From: an uncultured Legionella sp.
Lineage (GTDB): Bacteria > Pseudomonadota > Gammaproteobacteria > Legionellales > Legionellaceae
Assembly: GCA_903885895.1 (NCBI GenBank)
Contig: CAISKC010000323.1
Location: forward strand, 1 to 12,688
DNA: 12,688 nt
Direction of reading: 5' to 3'
Made by a program: the position numbers and the translations under genes. The notes below the pieces were generated by a model. That model had not been told where the DNA came from, searched no databases, and was given only the letters and a program-made list of their open reading frames with translations. This document shows, piece after piece, positions 1-6,672 of this stretch (its first letter is position 1; the number at the start of each line of letters is the position of its first letter).

Positions 1-162
1 GGACTCAAAGTACAAACTGGGCTAGTACCCATAGAAATAGGTTACCGTTTTTTCTACCTAGGACAAGGCACGCTTCCATCGTCTAACACACTAGTTTTGA
101 ACCCTTTATTAACTGGGCATAATTTTGCGAATGCAGTCATATGCACAGTTGGATATGATTAA
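1..162 (+). CDS. C-terminal end of a probable outer-membrane beta-barrel protein (partial)
   Basis: An open frame enters from the left edge and ends at TAA (160-162), giving 53 residues; the start lies outside the window. The other two forward frames hit stops early, which supports this one. The peptide alternates polar and hydrophobic or aromatic residues in the way of membrane beta-strands, with a GYRFFYLGQG stretch and a final strand reading FANAVICTVGYD. This resembles the last two strands of small opacity-like or porin-like barrels common in Legionellales. The chain ends in Asp rather than the usual terminal Phe. It lies 34 bp upstream of a secreted protein on the same strand and may share its transcript. 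The family call is by style only, since just the tail is visible; a soluble beta-rich secreted protein is the alternative. Confidence 0.5.
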   Translation, partial: GLKVQTGLVPIEIGYRFFYLGQGTLPSSNTLVLNPLLTGHNFANAVICTVGYD

Positions 163-196
163 GACATATCAACAAGCTCAATAAAATAGGATATTT

Positions 197-709
197 ATGC
201 AACAGACTTCTCTCACCAAACTTGTCATTACAAGTATCATGCTCATCATCTGCCAAATTGCTATGAGCCAATCTCAACCAGCGCCCACACTTTATCGTGG
301 ACAATTAGTTTTCCCAGAAATCACGCAAATTACTGATAGAGATTTACTTGTCACCATGACACTCAATCAACTTTTAGCCCCTACGGGTGTTTTTAACATA
401 GCCGTATTTGCGCCCGGCATAGATGTCATGACACACTGTGATGCTTACCCAGCGTATAACGGGTGCTATTTTCCTGGCATAACAACCGCAGCACCCTTCT
501 CGTTTCATCTTGTAGGCAATTTCGAAAATGGTTGGCAAAATACATCCGGACACGCATTTTTGGTTACATTTAACATACCCCCACCAAGCGTCGCTTCAAC
601 CTCAGGAACTTTTCTATTTCCTGCTCTAACCAATTTTGATGGCATTAAATTTCCACGCAACTCCACAGCAACAATGGAATTTTATCCCTTTATTAGACTT
701 GCTGGCTGA
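197..709 (+). CDS. Secreted protein of unknown function
   Basis: I do not recognise this 170-residue protein. It begins with a clear Sec signal peptide: Lys8, a hydrophobic core over about residues 9-22, and a likely cut after Ala-Met-Ser near residue 24. Cys19 is not in a proper lipobox (LIIC), so the mature protein is probably soluble in the periplasm or exported rather than a lipoprotein. The mature part is rich in Phe, Pro, Thr and Asn with few charges, typical of beta-sandwich exported proteins. It holds only two cysteines, Cys81 and Cys90, spaced to form one disulfide loop. AGGA five bases before the ATG supports the start. It follows the outer-membrane protein fragment by 34 bp and no separate promoter is obvious, so co-transcription is likely. 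No catalytic motif is visible. Confidence 0.75.
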   Translation: MQQTSLTKLVITSIMLIICQIAMSQSQPAPTLYRGQLVFPEITQITDRDLLVTMTLNQLLAPTGVFNIAVFAPGIDVMTHCDAYPAYNGCYFPGITTAAPFSFHLVGNFENGWQNTSGHAFLVTFNIPPPSVASTSGTFLFPALTNFDGIKFPRNSTATMEFYPFIRLAG

Positions 710-714
710 AGAGC

Positions 715-743
715 TTGCTAAGCCTCAATAGGTACTCTATATT
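715..743 (+). promoter_or_regulatory. Sigma-70-type promoter of the Spy/CpxP-like gene
   Basis: A TTGCTA -35 element (715-720) and a TATATT -10 element (738-743) are separated by 17 bp. They match the consensus at four and five of six positions. The start point would fall near 750, leaving a leader of about 30 bases that carries a GGGAG ribosome site before the ATG at 780. The -35 begins five bases after the stop of the preceding gene, so the periplasmic protein is probably transcribed on its own. Confidence 0.55.
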
Positions 744-779
744 AAATGAGTAAATCATATCACACCAGGGAGAAAGAAC

Positions 780-1205
780 ATGGCTGTTAAATTCTTAGGA
801 TTGTCTGCATTAGCCTTAACATTAGCCTTAACACAAGCACCTGCTGCACTAGCATGCCATGCTATGCATAATGGGGATTGGGTCGTGAAAGTTGCCGATA
901 AACTTCACTTAGATGCCGCACAAAAAGTAAAAGTGAAAGCCTACGCACACAAAGCTAAAATGGAAATTGCTGTCAAACATCGAGAATTGGATGTCATTTG
1001 CAAACAAATTAATGAAGCATTTCATTCTGGTACGATGAATGAATCAAAACTCGATGCATTTGCCGATAAAATCACACACGAAGATGGCGCCATTGTTAGA
1101 ATAAAATTACAAGAACGTCACGACATTTATCAAACACTCTCTGCAAAACAAAAAGAAAAAATGGATAGCATGGTGCATAAATGGGAAGAAAAACATCACC
1201 ATTAA
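780..1205 (+). CDS. Spy/CpxP-like periplasmic protein, His-rich
   Basis: The 141-residue product has a Sec signal peptide ending PAALA at residue 25, followed by Cys26. The lipobox is imperfect (ALAC), so a soluble periplasmic protein is more likely than a lipoprotein. The mature chain is almost wholly charged alpha-helix. It carries two degenerate copies of the LTxxQ motif that defines the Spy/CpxP family: LDAAQ at 44-48 and LSAKQ at 120-124. Known members are curved all-helical dimers that act as envelope-stress chaperones or metal-sensing repressors of a sensor kinase. Histidines are frequent throughout and the chain ends in three of them, suggesting metal binding. It is convergent with feoABC and close to it, but no regulatory link is shown. 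GGGAG upstream supports the start. Membership rests on motif and architecture, since identity in this family is low. Confidence 0.65.
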   Translation: MAVKFLGLSALALTLALTQAPAALACHAMHNGDWVVKVADKLHLDAAQKVKVKAYAHKAKMEIAVKHRELDVICKQINEAFHSGTMNESKLDAFADKITHEDGAIVRIKLQERHDIYQTLSAKQKEKMDSMVHKWEEKHHH

Positions 1206-1232
1206 CATATGTTGCCTAACAATCATAAATCA

Positions 1233-1255
1233 GAGTGGTGCTAAAGGCACCACTC
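1233..1255. terminator. Hairpin between convergent Spy-like gene and feoC
   Basis: A perfect nine-base-pair, GC-rich stem, GAGTGGTGC (1233-1241) with GCACCACTC (1247-1255), encloses a five-base loop. It sits 27 bases after the stop of the upstream plus-strand gene. On the other strand it is built from the last codons (Glu-Trp-Cys) of feoC. Only a loose run of Ts follows on the minus strand and none on the plus strand, so it may terminate feo weakly or mainly protect 3' ends. Confidence 0.5.
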
Positions 1256-1459
1256 ATAGTAGGTAATGCGCTGTACATGACAGGCATTGCAACTAGACCC
1301 ACAATTTTTTTTCTGATTGGCTTTACGAATACACCCTTTGTTGATCCAGATCTCAAGCATCGGTCCCAACGCATCGGCAGCGACGCAAAACTCTCGACTT
1401 AATTGCTCAATACTCACCATTCGGTGATCTTGGATAAAACTACGAATTGCTGAAAGCAC
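1241..1459 (-). CDS. feoC: FeoC, small winged-helix protein of ferrous-iron transport
   Basis: FeoC is a small cytoplasmic partner of FeoB, with a winged-helix fold and in many species an oxygen-sensitive iron-sulfur cluster; it is thought to protect FeoB from proteolysis or to regulate it. The helix-turn-helix-like part (LSAIRSFIQDHRMVSIEQLSREF) is followed by the diagnostic cysteine loop: Cys43, Cys53, Cys57 and Cys60, with CxxxCxxC in the last three. The chain ends with Glu-Trp-Cys-Leu, near the conserved EWW-type end of enterobacterial FeoC. I place the start at GTG 1459 because GGAGG lies six bases before it and the 72-residue product then matches the family length. An ATG in the same frame at 1480 would add seven residues but has a poorer ribosome site. 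The gene overlaps feoB by 20 bp, so translation is probably coupled. Confidence 0.88.
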   Translation of the reverse strand: MLSAIRSFIQDHRMVSIEQLSREFCVAADALGPMLEIWINKGCIRKANQKKNCGSSCNACHVQRITYYEWCL

Positions 1460-3647
1460 GGCGCGCCTCCGATTTGACATAACGCAAACCTATCCCTATG
1501 AGCAACACAACCAAAATACCCGCCCCACCAAAATAAAGGAACAAAGAAGGTACCAGCACTATCCGCGATGCGATTTGATAAAAAATGACAGCAGCGCTAT
1601 AAGCCAACCCTAAAGACCATACGATCGAAAACCACATTAAACGCCGGTTCGCTTCTTGCCGAATAGCTGCCATAGTTGACACACAAGGCATATACAATAA
1701 GATAAATAATAAATAAGCATAAGCTGCTATAGCAGAACCAAAATACTGCTGGAGTAAATCAGGCAATGCCATACCGGCTGCCTGGATATCTGCTTGGCCA
1801 CCGGATAAACCGCACAAGATTTTAAAATGCTCATACATGGTCGCGAGTGCTTGCTGACTGGTTTGCCAAAAATCCACTGGCGTGACAATTTGCAACGTAT
1901 GTGCAAGTTGATGCATCTGAGAATATAAATTATTCAACGTGCCTATCACCACTTCCTTAGCCAACATACCAGTCATAAGGCTAATCACAGCTGGCCAATT
2001 ATCGTGATGAATCCCCATGGGCGCAAAAATAGGCATAATCCATTGATCTAAATACGTGACCATCGATGAATACATATTGGTCATCGTCAAACAACTTAAC
2101 ACCACGCATAGTGGTAAAATCACCTTGCCGGCACGTACTAAAAAAAAGCGCAATCGCAATCCTGCATCTTTCCCAAGCCTACGTAAAGTTGGGCAATGAT
2201 AAGTAGGCAATTCTAAGATCAATGGACTAGCGGGCCCTGCTAAGAATGTTCGTCTTGCTAAATAGCCCGTCAGAATCGCCATACCAATCCCAAGTAAATA
2301 TAATGAAAAAATAATTTGGTAACCTTTGCTTGGAAAGAAAGCCGCGACAAACACCGCATAAATCGCTAAACGGGCAGAGCATGACATATAGGGATTCATT
2401 AATACCGTTAAAAACCGATCGCGCTCGGTTTGCATCGTACGTGCCGCCAATATCGCTGGCACATTACAGCCAAACCCTATGATCATGGGCACAAATGCTT
2501 GCCCAGGTAACCCCAAACTACGCATAACACGATCCATGATAAATGCCACACGCGCCATATAGCCAGAAGCCTCTAAAAAAGCCAATAAAAAGTACATAGT
2601 AGCCAACACAGGGATGAACGTTACCAAGGTATGCAACGCTTGTCCCACACCAAAAGCAGATATTTGAATCAACCAAGCTGGGACATGCCATTGTGTCATC
2701 AGCCAAGCTGGCGCTTGCATAAAAACAGCTTCGGATAACAAATCAAATCCTGATTGAATGGCGCCACCTACCCCAATGGCCAGAAAAAAAACACCATACA
2801 TCAAGGCAAAAAAGATAGGCAATCCCCACAAACGATGCAAGAGCACGCGATCTAATTTTGCTGTAAATTGCTCTTTGACATCACTACGTTTCGATTGCAC
2901 GGCCATTACCCACTGATGAACCATCTGATATCGTGCATCGGCTAAGATAATATCCAAATCCGGGATAGGTGAGGGAGAAAGCGTATCACTAGATTGCGCA
3001 TTCTGTTCCATCCAACGATACGCATAATACAGGGTCAGATCGTTACTAGACGGGTATTGTATCGGCATGTCGCGTTGTACTTGCTGCGTATACTGAATCA
3101 CATCACTAGACAAATAAGCCTGCAAAGCCGTATCAAATGTTGGCGTAGTATGCTTAGCACGAATATGTTTATCCAAATGGTCTAAGCCTATTTGACGGTG
3201 GGCTTGCAATGCAACAACGGGACAATTTAATTGTTGAGATAACGCTTGTGTATCAATCTGAATACCTGCTTGCGCAGCGATATCCATCATATTTAGCGCC
3301 ACCACCATGGGTTTCCCCAATTCCAATAATTGGCTGGTTAAATATAAATGGCGTTCTAAATGACAAGCGTCTACCAGATTGATGATGAGATCTATGTCAC
3401 CGCTCACCAAGATTTGTGCCGTTATTTGTGCGTCCTTTGCAGTGACTTGATCGGGTAAACCTAATGAGTAAACCCCTGGCAAATCAACAATTTCAATGCT
3501 TTTTGCAGACTGTTCATACCAGCCAGATTTTTTCTCAATCGTCACGCCCGGCCAATTACCAACCTTCTGCTGACTCCCGGTCAACGCATTAAACAATGTC
3601 GTTTTGCCACAATTGGGATTACCAACCAAAAGCACACGTTTTGTCAT
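1440..3647 (-). CDS. feoB: FeoB, ferrous iron transporter
   Basis: FeoB is the inner-membrane Fe(II) permease, with a cytosolic GTPase domain that gates transport. The 735-residue product is close to the usual length. Its N-terminal G domain shows the P-loop GNPNCGKT (9-16), switch-I GVT (Thr36), DLPG (55-58) and NMMD (119-122). A linker with the ADARY motif leads to the polytopic C-terminal half from about residue 270. That half carries the conserved gate motifs GYMAR (362-366), GFGCNVPAI (391-399), SCSARL, AKEVVIGT (563-570) and LYMPC (651-655). The start is ATG 3647, which overlaps the feoA stop as ATGA. A TTG four codons upstream keeps the frame open but lacks support. Order is feoA-feoB-feoC, and control is probably by Fur through the site upstream of feoA. 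All key motifs look intact. Confidence 0.97.
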   Translation of the reverse strand: MTKRVLLVGNPNCGKTTLFNALTGSQQKVGNWPGVTIEKKSGWYEQSAKSIEIVDLPGVYSLGLPDQVTAKDAQITAQILVSGDIDLIINLVDACHLERHLYLTSQLLELGKPMVVALNMMDIAAQAGIQIDTQALSQQLNCPVVALQAHRQIGLDHLDKHIRAKHTTPTFDTALQAYLSSDVIQYTQQVQRDMPIQYPSSNDLTLYYAYRWMEQNAQSSDTLSPSPIPDLDIILADARYQMVHQWVMAVQSKRSDVKEQFTAKLDRVLLHRLWGLPIFFALMYGVFFLAIGVGGAIQSGFDLLSEAVFMQAPAWLMTQWHVPAWLIQISAFGVGQALHTLVTFIPVLATMYFLLAFLEASGYMARVAFIMDRVMRSLGLPGQAFVPMIIGFGCNVPAILAARTMQTERDRFLTVLMNPYMSCSARLAIYAVFVAAFFPSKGYQIIFSLYLLGIGMAILTGYLARRTFLAGPASPLILELPTYHCPTLRRLGKDAGLRLRFFLVRAGKVILPLCVVLSCLTMTNMYSSMVTYLDQWIMPIFAPMGIHHDNWPAVISLMTGMLAKEVVIGTLNNLYSQMHQLAHTLQIVTPVDFWQTSQQALATMYEHFKILCGLSGGQADIQAAGMALPDLLQQYFGSAIAAYAYLLFILLYMPCVSTMAAIRQEANRRLMWFSIVWSLGLAYSAAVIFYQIASRIVLVPSLFLYFGGAGILVVLLIGIGLRYVKSEARRAFSNS

Positions 3648-3874
3648 AGTTTTTTCCAATGCAGAGCTAGGAGATCTTCACGGCGTAACGCTAACAATAC
3701 ACCACGTAAATCAATTTGAATGGGATCCCCTAAAGGTGCAATGCGTATCACACGCACCACAACACCTAAAGTCATACCCATAGCCAAAAGTCGAGTACGA
3801 AACGCTTGGTTGATGTCACCATAATCCAATAAACGAAAACTATCGCCAGGTTCCCAATCATCCAAAGTACTCAT
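3644..3874 (-). CDS. feoA: FeoA, SH3-like accessory protein of ferrous-iron transport
   Basis: The 76-residue cytoplasmic protein has the FeoA layout. An N-terminal DDWEPGDSFRLLDY strand is followed by a central helix, FRTRLLAMGMTLGVVVRVIR, with the family's R-LxxMGxxxG pattern. The last strands read PIQIDLRGVLLALRREDLLAL and form an SH3-like barrel. FeoA is needed for full FeoB activity and probably binds its cytosolic domain. Two ATG codons are adjacent (3877 and 3874). GGAG lies two bases before the first and five before the second, so I take the second. The stop overlaps the feoB start (ATGA), and the gene follows a good extended -10 promoter with a Fur-box-like operator about 45-60 bp upstream. 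Confidence 0.93.
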   Translation of the reverse strand: MSTLDDWEPGDSFRLLDYGDINQAFRTRLLAMGMTLGVVVRVIRIAPLGDPIQIDLRGVLLALRREDLLALHWKKL

Positions 3875-3898
3875 CATTTCTCCAGATATTCAGTACCT

Positions 3899-3932
3899 AT
3901 TATACCACAAATCTAAGCGAGAATCATTCTCA
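3899..3932 (-). promoter_or_regulatory. feoABC promoter with Fur-box-like operator
   Basis: On the minus strand a perfect TATAAT (3904-3899) is preceded by TGG, giving an extended -10. The -35 region is weak (ATGATT, 17 bp upstream). Over that -35 lies TGAGAATGATTCTCG (3932-3918), which matches the 7-1-7 Fur consensus TGATAATGATTATCA at 12 of 15 positions. It contains a perfect 6-1-6 inverted repeat (GAGAAT, centre base, ATTCTC). Fur-Fe(II) bound here would block polymerase, the expected control for ferrous uptake. The palindrome includes the last bases of zapE. The predicted start near 3892 leaves a leader of about 18 bases. Confidence 0.75.
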
Positions 3933-5012
3933 TGAGCAATTTTCAATAGAGCAATGTCTGTTTAAATAATCTTCTGTCTGCATTTCCTCTAAACGACTTA
4001 ATGTACGAGCGAATTGGGATAACATAGGTCCAGACTGGTATAATTCCTGAGCAGGCACAGCAGCCGAAATAATCAAACGAACGCCGCGATCATACAAAAC
4101 ATCGACTAACTGTATAAATAAAACCACTGACGTATTCGTACTCGCGTCACTAAGTTTCGGGATATGAGAAACAAAGATAGTATGGTACCTCTCGGCTAAT
4201 TCAATATAATCTAATTGACAGCGCGGAATATCGCAAATCATGGCAAATTCAACCCACACAACCGCCTCACTCACTTTTACCACCGTAATCAGCCTGGATT
4301 GCACTGAAATGGGCTCGTTGGTACCAGACGTCAAAGCCAAAGTCTGAAATTGCTGTAGAAATAGCTGATCACATTTATCATCCAACGGAGAGATATAAGC
4401 ATACAAATGCAAAGATTTCCCCAACCGATAGTCTAAGTCGGACTGTAAATTGATTTCATCACAATACTGATGTAATAAAGCAATAGCAGGCATAAACCGC
4501 TCACGATTCAGACCATCACGGTATAAATCATCTATTTTGGTATTCGAAGTCGTCACCAGTACCACACGTTTAGCAAACAAGGCTTGCAGCAATTCGCCTA
4601 ACATCATGGCATGTGCTACATCTTCTACCATAAATTCATCAAGACAGATCACATGGTATTGCTTAGCCAATTCCGCTGCTATTTTCAAGATGGGATCACT
4701 TTGCCCCTGCAAAAAGCGTAATTTCAGGTCAATTTGTTGCATGAAACGTAGAAAATGCACTCGTAATTTGTGCTTATCAGGCAAGTTTTGATAAAATAAA
4801 TCCAGCATATAGGTTTTGCCTATCCCTACGGGCCCAGATATATACAAACCTTTTATCGTTTGTTTCAGTAATAAAAAATGGTACCAAGCTTGCCGTGATT
4901 GCAAATGGTCCACAAGGCATTGGAGTAATGCCAACAAACGGCGCTGTTCTGGATCATCATGAATATCGCCACGCTGCACCGCAGCCGTATACGCTTCCAC
5001 AAGACAGCTCAT
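3930..5012 (-). CDS. zapE: ZapE/AFG1-family P-loop ATPase
   Basis: ZapE is a cytoplasmic AFG1-type ATPase that in E. coli associates with the FtsZ ring and affects its stability during division under stress. The 360-residue product is near the usual length. It shows Walker A GPVGIGKT (60-67), Walker B VICLDEF (121-127), a sensor-like TTSN (154-157), the DLYRDGLNRERF segment with a candidate arginine finger, and the conserved tail LSRLEEMQTEDYL. The N-terminal linker before Walker A is somewhat shorter than in E. coli. I take ATG 5012, which overlaps the stop of the upstream hydrolase as ATGA; an upstream GTG at 5024 is an alternative. The gene is probably co-transcribed with the hydrolase. 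Its last bases form part of the feo Fur-box-like palindrome. Confidence 0.93.
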   Translation of the reverse strand: MSCLVEAYTAAVQRGDIHDDPEQRRLLALLQCLVDHLQSRQAWYHFLLLKQTIKGLYISGPVGIGKTYMLDLFYQNLPDKHKLRVHFLRFMQQIDLKLRFLQGQSDPILKIAAELAKQYHVICLDEFMVEDVAHAMMLGELLQALFAKRVVLVTTSNTKIDDLYRDGLNRERFMPAIALLHQYCDEINLQSDLDYRLGKSLHLYAYISPLDDKCDQLFLQQFQTLALTSGTNEPISVQSRLITVVKVSEAVVWVEFAMICDIPRCQLDYIELAERYHTIFVSHIPKLSDASTNTSVVLFIQLVDVLYDRGVRLIISAAVPAQELYQSGPMLSQFARTLSRLEEMQTEDYLNRHCSIENCS

Positions 5013-5674
5013 CGAATGAGCCACTTACGAATATGCCGTTGTAAGACTGTTTTCAAATCCAGTAATTTACCATGAAAAAAATGACTCGTATTTTCAAAAT
5101 AGCTCACAGAGGGCGCAGTAGGATGCGTTTGGGAAAATTCAGTCACCGCATCCACAGGCACAAGCTCATCTTCTTCCCCTATCACAATGAGCCAAGGTGT
5201 TTCAGGTTGCAATGCTTGCGAATAGTCATAATGATGCACCGACGGCGCAATACTAATTAAAGCCGTTGTATGTGTAAACTCAGACTGATATTGGGTTAAT
5301 GCTTTAAAGGTCACATACGATCCAAATGAAAACCCTGCAAAAAATACGGTCAAATCAGGGCGATCACATAAACGTAAAATATGCAGCATATCTTCACTTT
5401 CACCCAATCCTGCAGCATATTCTCCTGCAGAACGCCCGACCCCACGAAAATTGAAACGAATGGACGCAATACCCAACTCACGAAACGCTCTGGCCATGGT
5501 GGTCACCACCTTGTTGTCCATCGTACCGCCTTGCAAAGAATGAGGATGCCCTAACATCGCTAAATAACGCGGATCTACGTCAGTAGGCACTTCAATAATG
5601 AGTTCTAAATCTCCTATTGGCCCAGAAATCATTTCTTTATACACACCGGGTATCCCAAGTTTATCTTTTATCAT
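5009..5674 (-). CDS. Alpha/beta hydrolase of the COG2945-like group
   Basis: This 221-residue cytoplasmic protein has the compact alpha/beta-hydrolase fold. An early HPHSLQGGTMDNKVV segment and IRFNFRGVGRSAGEYAAGLGE are typical of the group. The nucleophile elbow GFSFG (114-118) has Ser116. Asp169 in GEEDELVP and His201 in the SHFFHG segment are the likely remaining triad members. The substrate is unknown for the family as a whole; esterase or thioesterase activity on small acyl substrates is a guess. AAGG about six bases before the ATG supports the start. Its TGA overlaps the zapE ATG, so the two are translationally coupled. It diverges from panB across about 140 bp holding overlapping promoters. 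No signal peptide or membrane segment is present. Confidence 0.85.
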   Translation of the reverse strand: MIKDKLGIPGVYKEMISGPIGDLELIIEVPTDVDPRYLAMLGHPHSLQGGTMDNKVVTTMARAFRELGIASIRFNFRGVGRSAGEYAAGLGESEDMLHILRLCDRPDLTVFFAGFSFGSYVTFKALTQYQSEFTHTTALISIAPSVHHYDYSQALQPETPWLIVIGEEDELVPVDAVTEFSQTHPTAPSVSYFENTSHFFHGKLLDLKTVLQRHIRKWLIR

Positions 5675-5700
5675 CGCAGACCTTATTTACTTACAAACAG

Positions 5701-5731
5701 ATATTATCAGGCCTATTGTCAAGAATCTCAA
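5701..5731 (-). promoter_or_regulatory. Probable promoter of the hydrolase-zapE operon
   Basis: Reading the minus strand, TAATAT (5706-5701) is preceded by TGA, which fits an extended -10. A TTGAGA -35 candidate lies at 5731-5726, but the 19-bp spacer is long. The expected start near 5694 gives a leader of about 20 bases before ATG 5674. It overlaps the divergent panB promoter, so the two may compete for polymerase. Confidence 0.4.
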
Positions 5732-5744
5732 CATCGATTATGAT
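5716..5744 (+). promoter_or_regulatory. Sigma-70-type promoter of panBC
   Basis: TTGTCA (5716-5721) and TATGAT (5739-5744) are separated by 17 bp, each five of six matches to the consensus. This is the best forward promoter in the window. Transcription would start near 5751, giving a leader of about 128 bases before panB that contains a short reading frame at 5817-5882. Confidence 0.65.
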
Positions 5745-5816
5745 CACACCAGCACCGACGCAATCATGCGCGGTGACTGGTTACATCATTATTATACATA
5801 CAGGAGGACTTGATCC

Positions 5817-5882
5817 ATGAGACAGGTACCTAAAAAACTGCGATACGATCTTCTGTGTACACAATTAAGGAGATCGGTATGA
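5817..5882 (+). CDS. Candidate 21-residue leader peptide upstream of panB
   Basis: A short frame starts at ATG 5817 with AGGAGG nine bases upstream, one of the strongest ribosome sites in the window. It encodes MRQVPKKLRYDLLCTQLRRS plus a final Val, a basic peptide. It ends at TGA 5880-5882, overlapping the panB ATG (5879-5881) in the ATGA pattern seen at other coupled genes here. It lies downstream of a good promoter, so it should be transcribed. This is the geometry expected for translational coupling or attenuation. I know of no homologue, and no run of codons points to a particular amino acid as signal. It could also be chance, as panB has its own AAGGAG site within the frame. Confidence 0.4.
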   Translation: MRQVPKKLRYDLLCTQLRRSV

Positions 5883-6664
5883 AACTTCACGATTTTGCCC
5901 GTAAAAAAAATACATCTAAAATCACCGTCTTAACTTGCTACGATTACCCATCTGCAAAACTCATTGCGAACAGTCAATTGGATTGTGTGTTAGTAGGCGA
6001 CTCTGTGTCTATGGTAGTCCATGGGCATACTAGTACCGTCATGGCCGATATGACGATGATGACGATGCACACTGCTGCTGTTGCACGTGGCATAGGACCA
6101 CAGTTTTTGGTCGCCGACCTGCCTTTTTTGTGTCATCGTGGCTCACGCGATACGACGCTGACGCATGTCAAACAATTGGTACAAGCAGGTGCACAAGCCA
6201 TTAAAATTGAAGGCGGCGACCATGACACTTGCACAACCATTGAATATATTGTCACATCTGGTGTACCGATCATTGGTCATATTGGTCTTACCCCTCAATC
6301 AGTTTTGCAATTAGGGGGTTATAAAATTCAAGGGCGATCTCAAGTCCAAGCGGAAAAGATCATAGCGCAAGCGCAACAACTAGAAGCAGCTGGTTGTACG
6401 GCCCTAGTATTAGAGTGTATCCCCAAAGATCTCGCTACACGCATTACCAAAGAACTCAACATTCCTACTATCGGTATTGGAGCTGGGCCAGACACCGACG
6501 GCCAAGTATTGGTCTGGCACGATTTTTTAGGTTTATATAGCGATATCCATGTCAGTTTTGTCAAACAATTTGCTAACGGCAACTCTCTATTTGACACAGC
6601 TATCCAGCATTATATTACCGAAGTGCAACAGGGACAGTTTCCCAGTGTAGAACATTCTTTTTAG
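5879..6664 (+). CDS. panB: PanB, 3-methyl-2-oxobutanoate hydroxymethyltransferase
   Basis: PanB adds a hydroxymethyl group from 5,10-methylene-tetrahydrofolate to 2-oxoisovalerate to make ketopantoate, the first committed step of pantothenate (coenzyme A) synthesis. The 261-residue protein is a TIM barrel of normal length. By alignment with the E. coli enzyme from memory, the metal ligands are Asp41 (LVGDSV), Asp80 (VADLPF) and Glu111 (KIEGG), with Lys109 and catalytic Glu179 (LVLECIP). HIGLTPQSV, GGYKIQGR and IGIGAGPDTDGQVLVWHD are also conserved. The start is ATG 5879, with AAGGAG about seven bases upstream; a GTG at 5855 extends the frame but has no support. It overlaps a 21-codon leader frame and is followed after eight bases by panC. 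Folate dependence is the family's property, not visible here. Confidence 0.96.
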   Translation: MKLHDFARKKNTSKITVLTCYDYPSAKLIANSQLDCVLVGDSVSMVVHGHTSTVMADMTMMTMHTAAVARGIGPQFLVADLPFLCHRGSRDTTLTHVKQLVQAGAQAIKIEGGDHDTCTTIEYIVTSGVPIIGHIGLTPQSVLQLGGYKIQGRSQVQAEKIIAQAQQLEAAGCTALVLECIPKDLATRITKELNIPTIGIGAGPDTDGQVLVWHDFLGLYSDIHVSFVKQFANGNSLFDTAIQHYITEVQQGQFPSVEHSF

Positions 6665-6672
6665 GGGAACCC

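Noticed and set aside
2518..2706. Second minus-strand frame inside feoB
   Set aside because: It is a shifted-frame shadow of the FeoB membrane domain; feoB itself is intact, with no frameshift.
5598..5820. Two overlapping plus-strand frames between the hydrolase and panB
   Set aside because: They start inside the hydrolase gene on the opposite strand, lack ribosome sites and span the promoter region.
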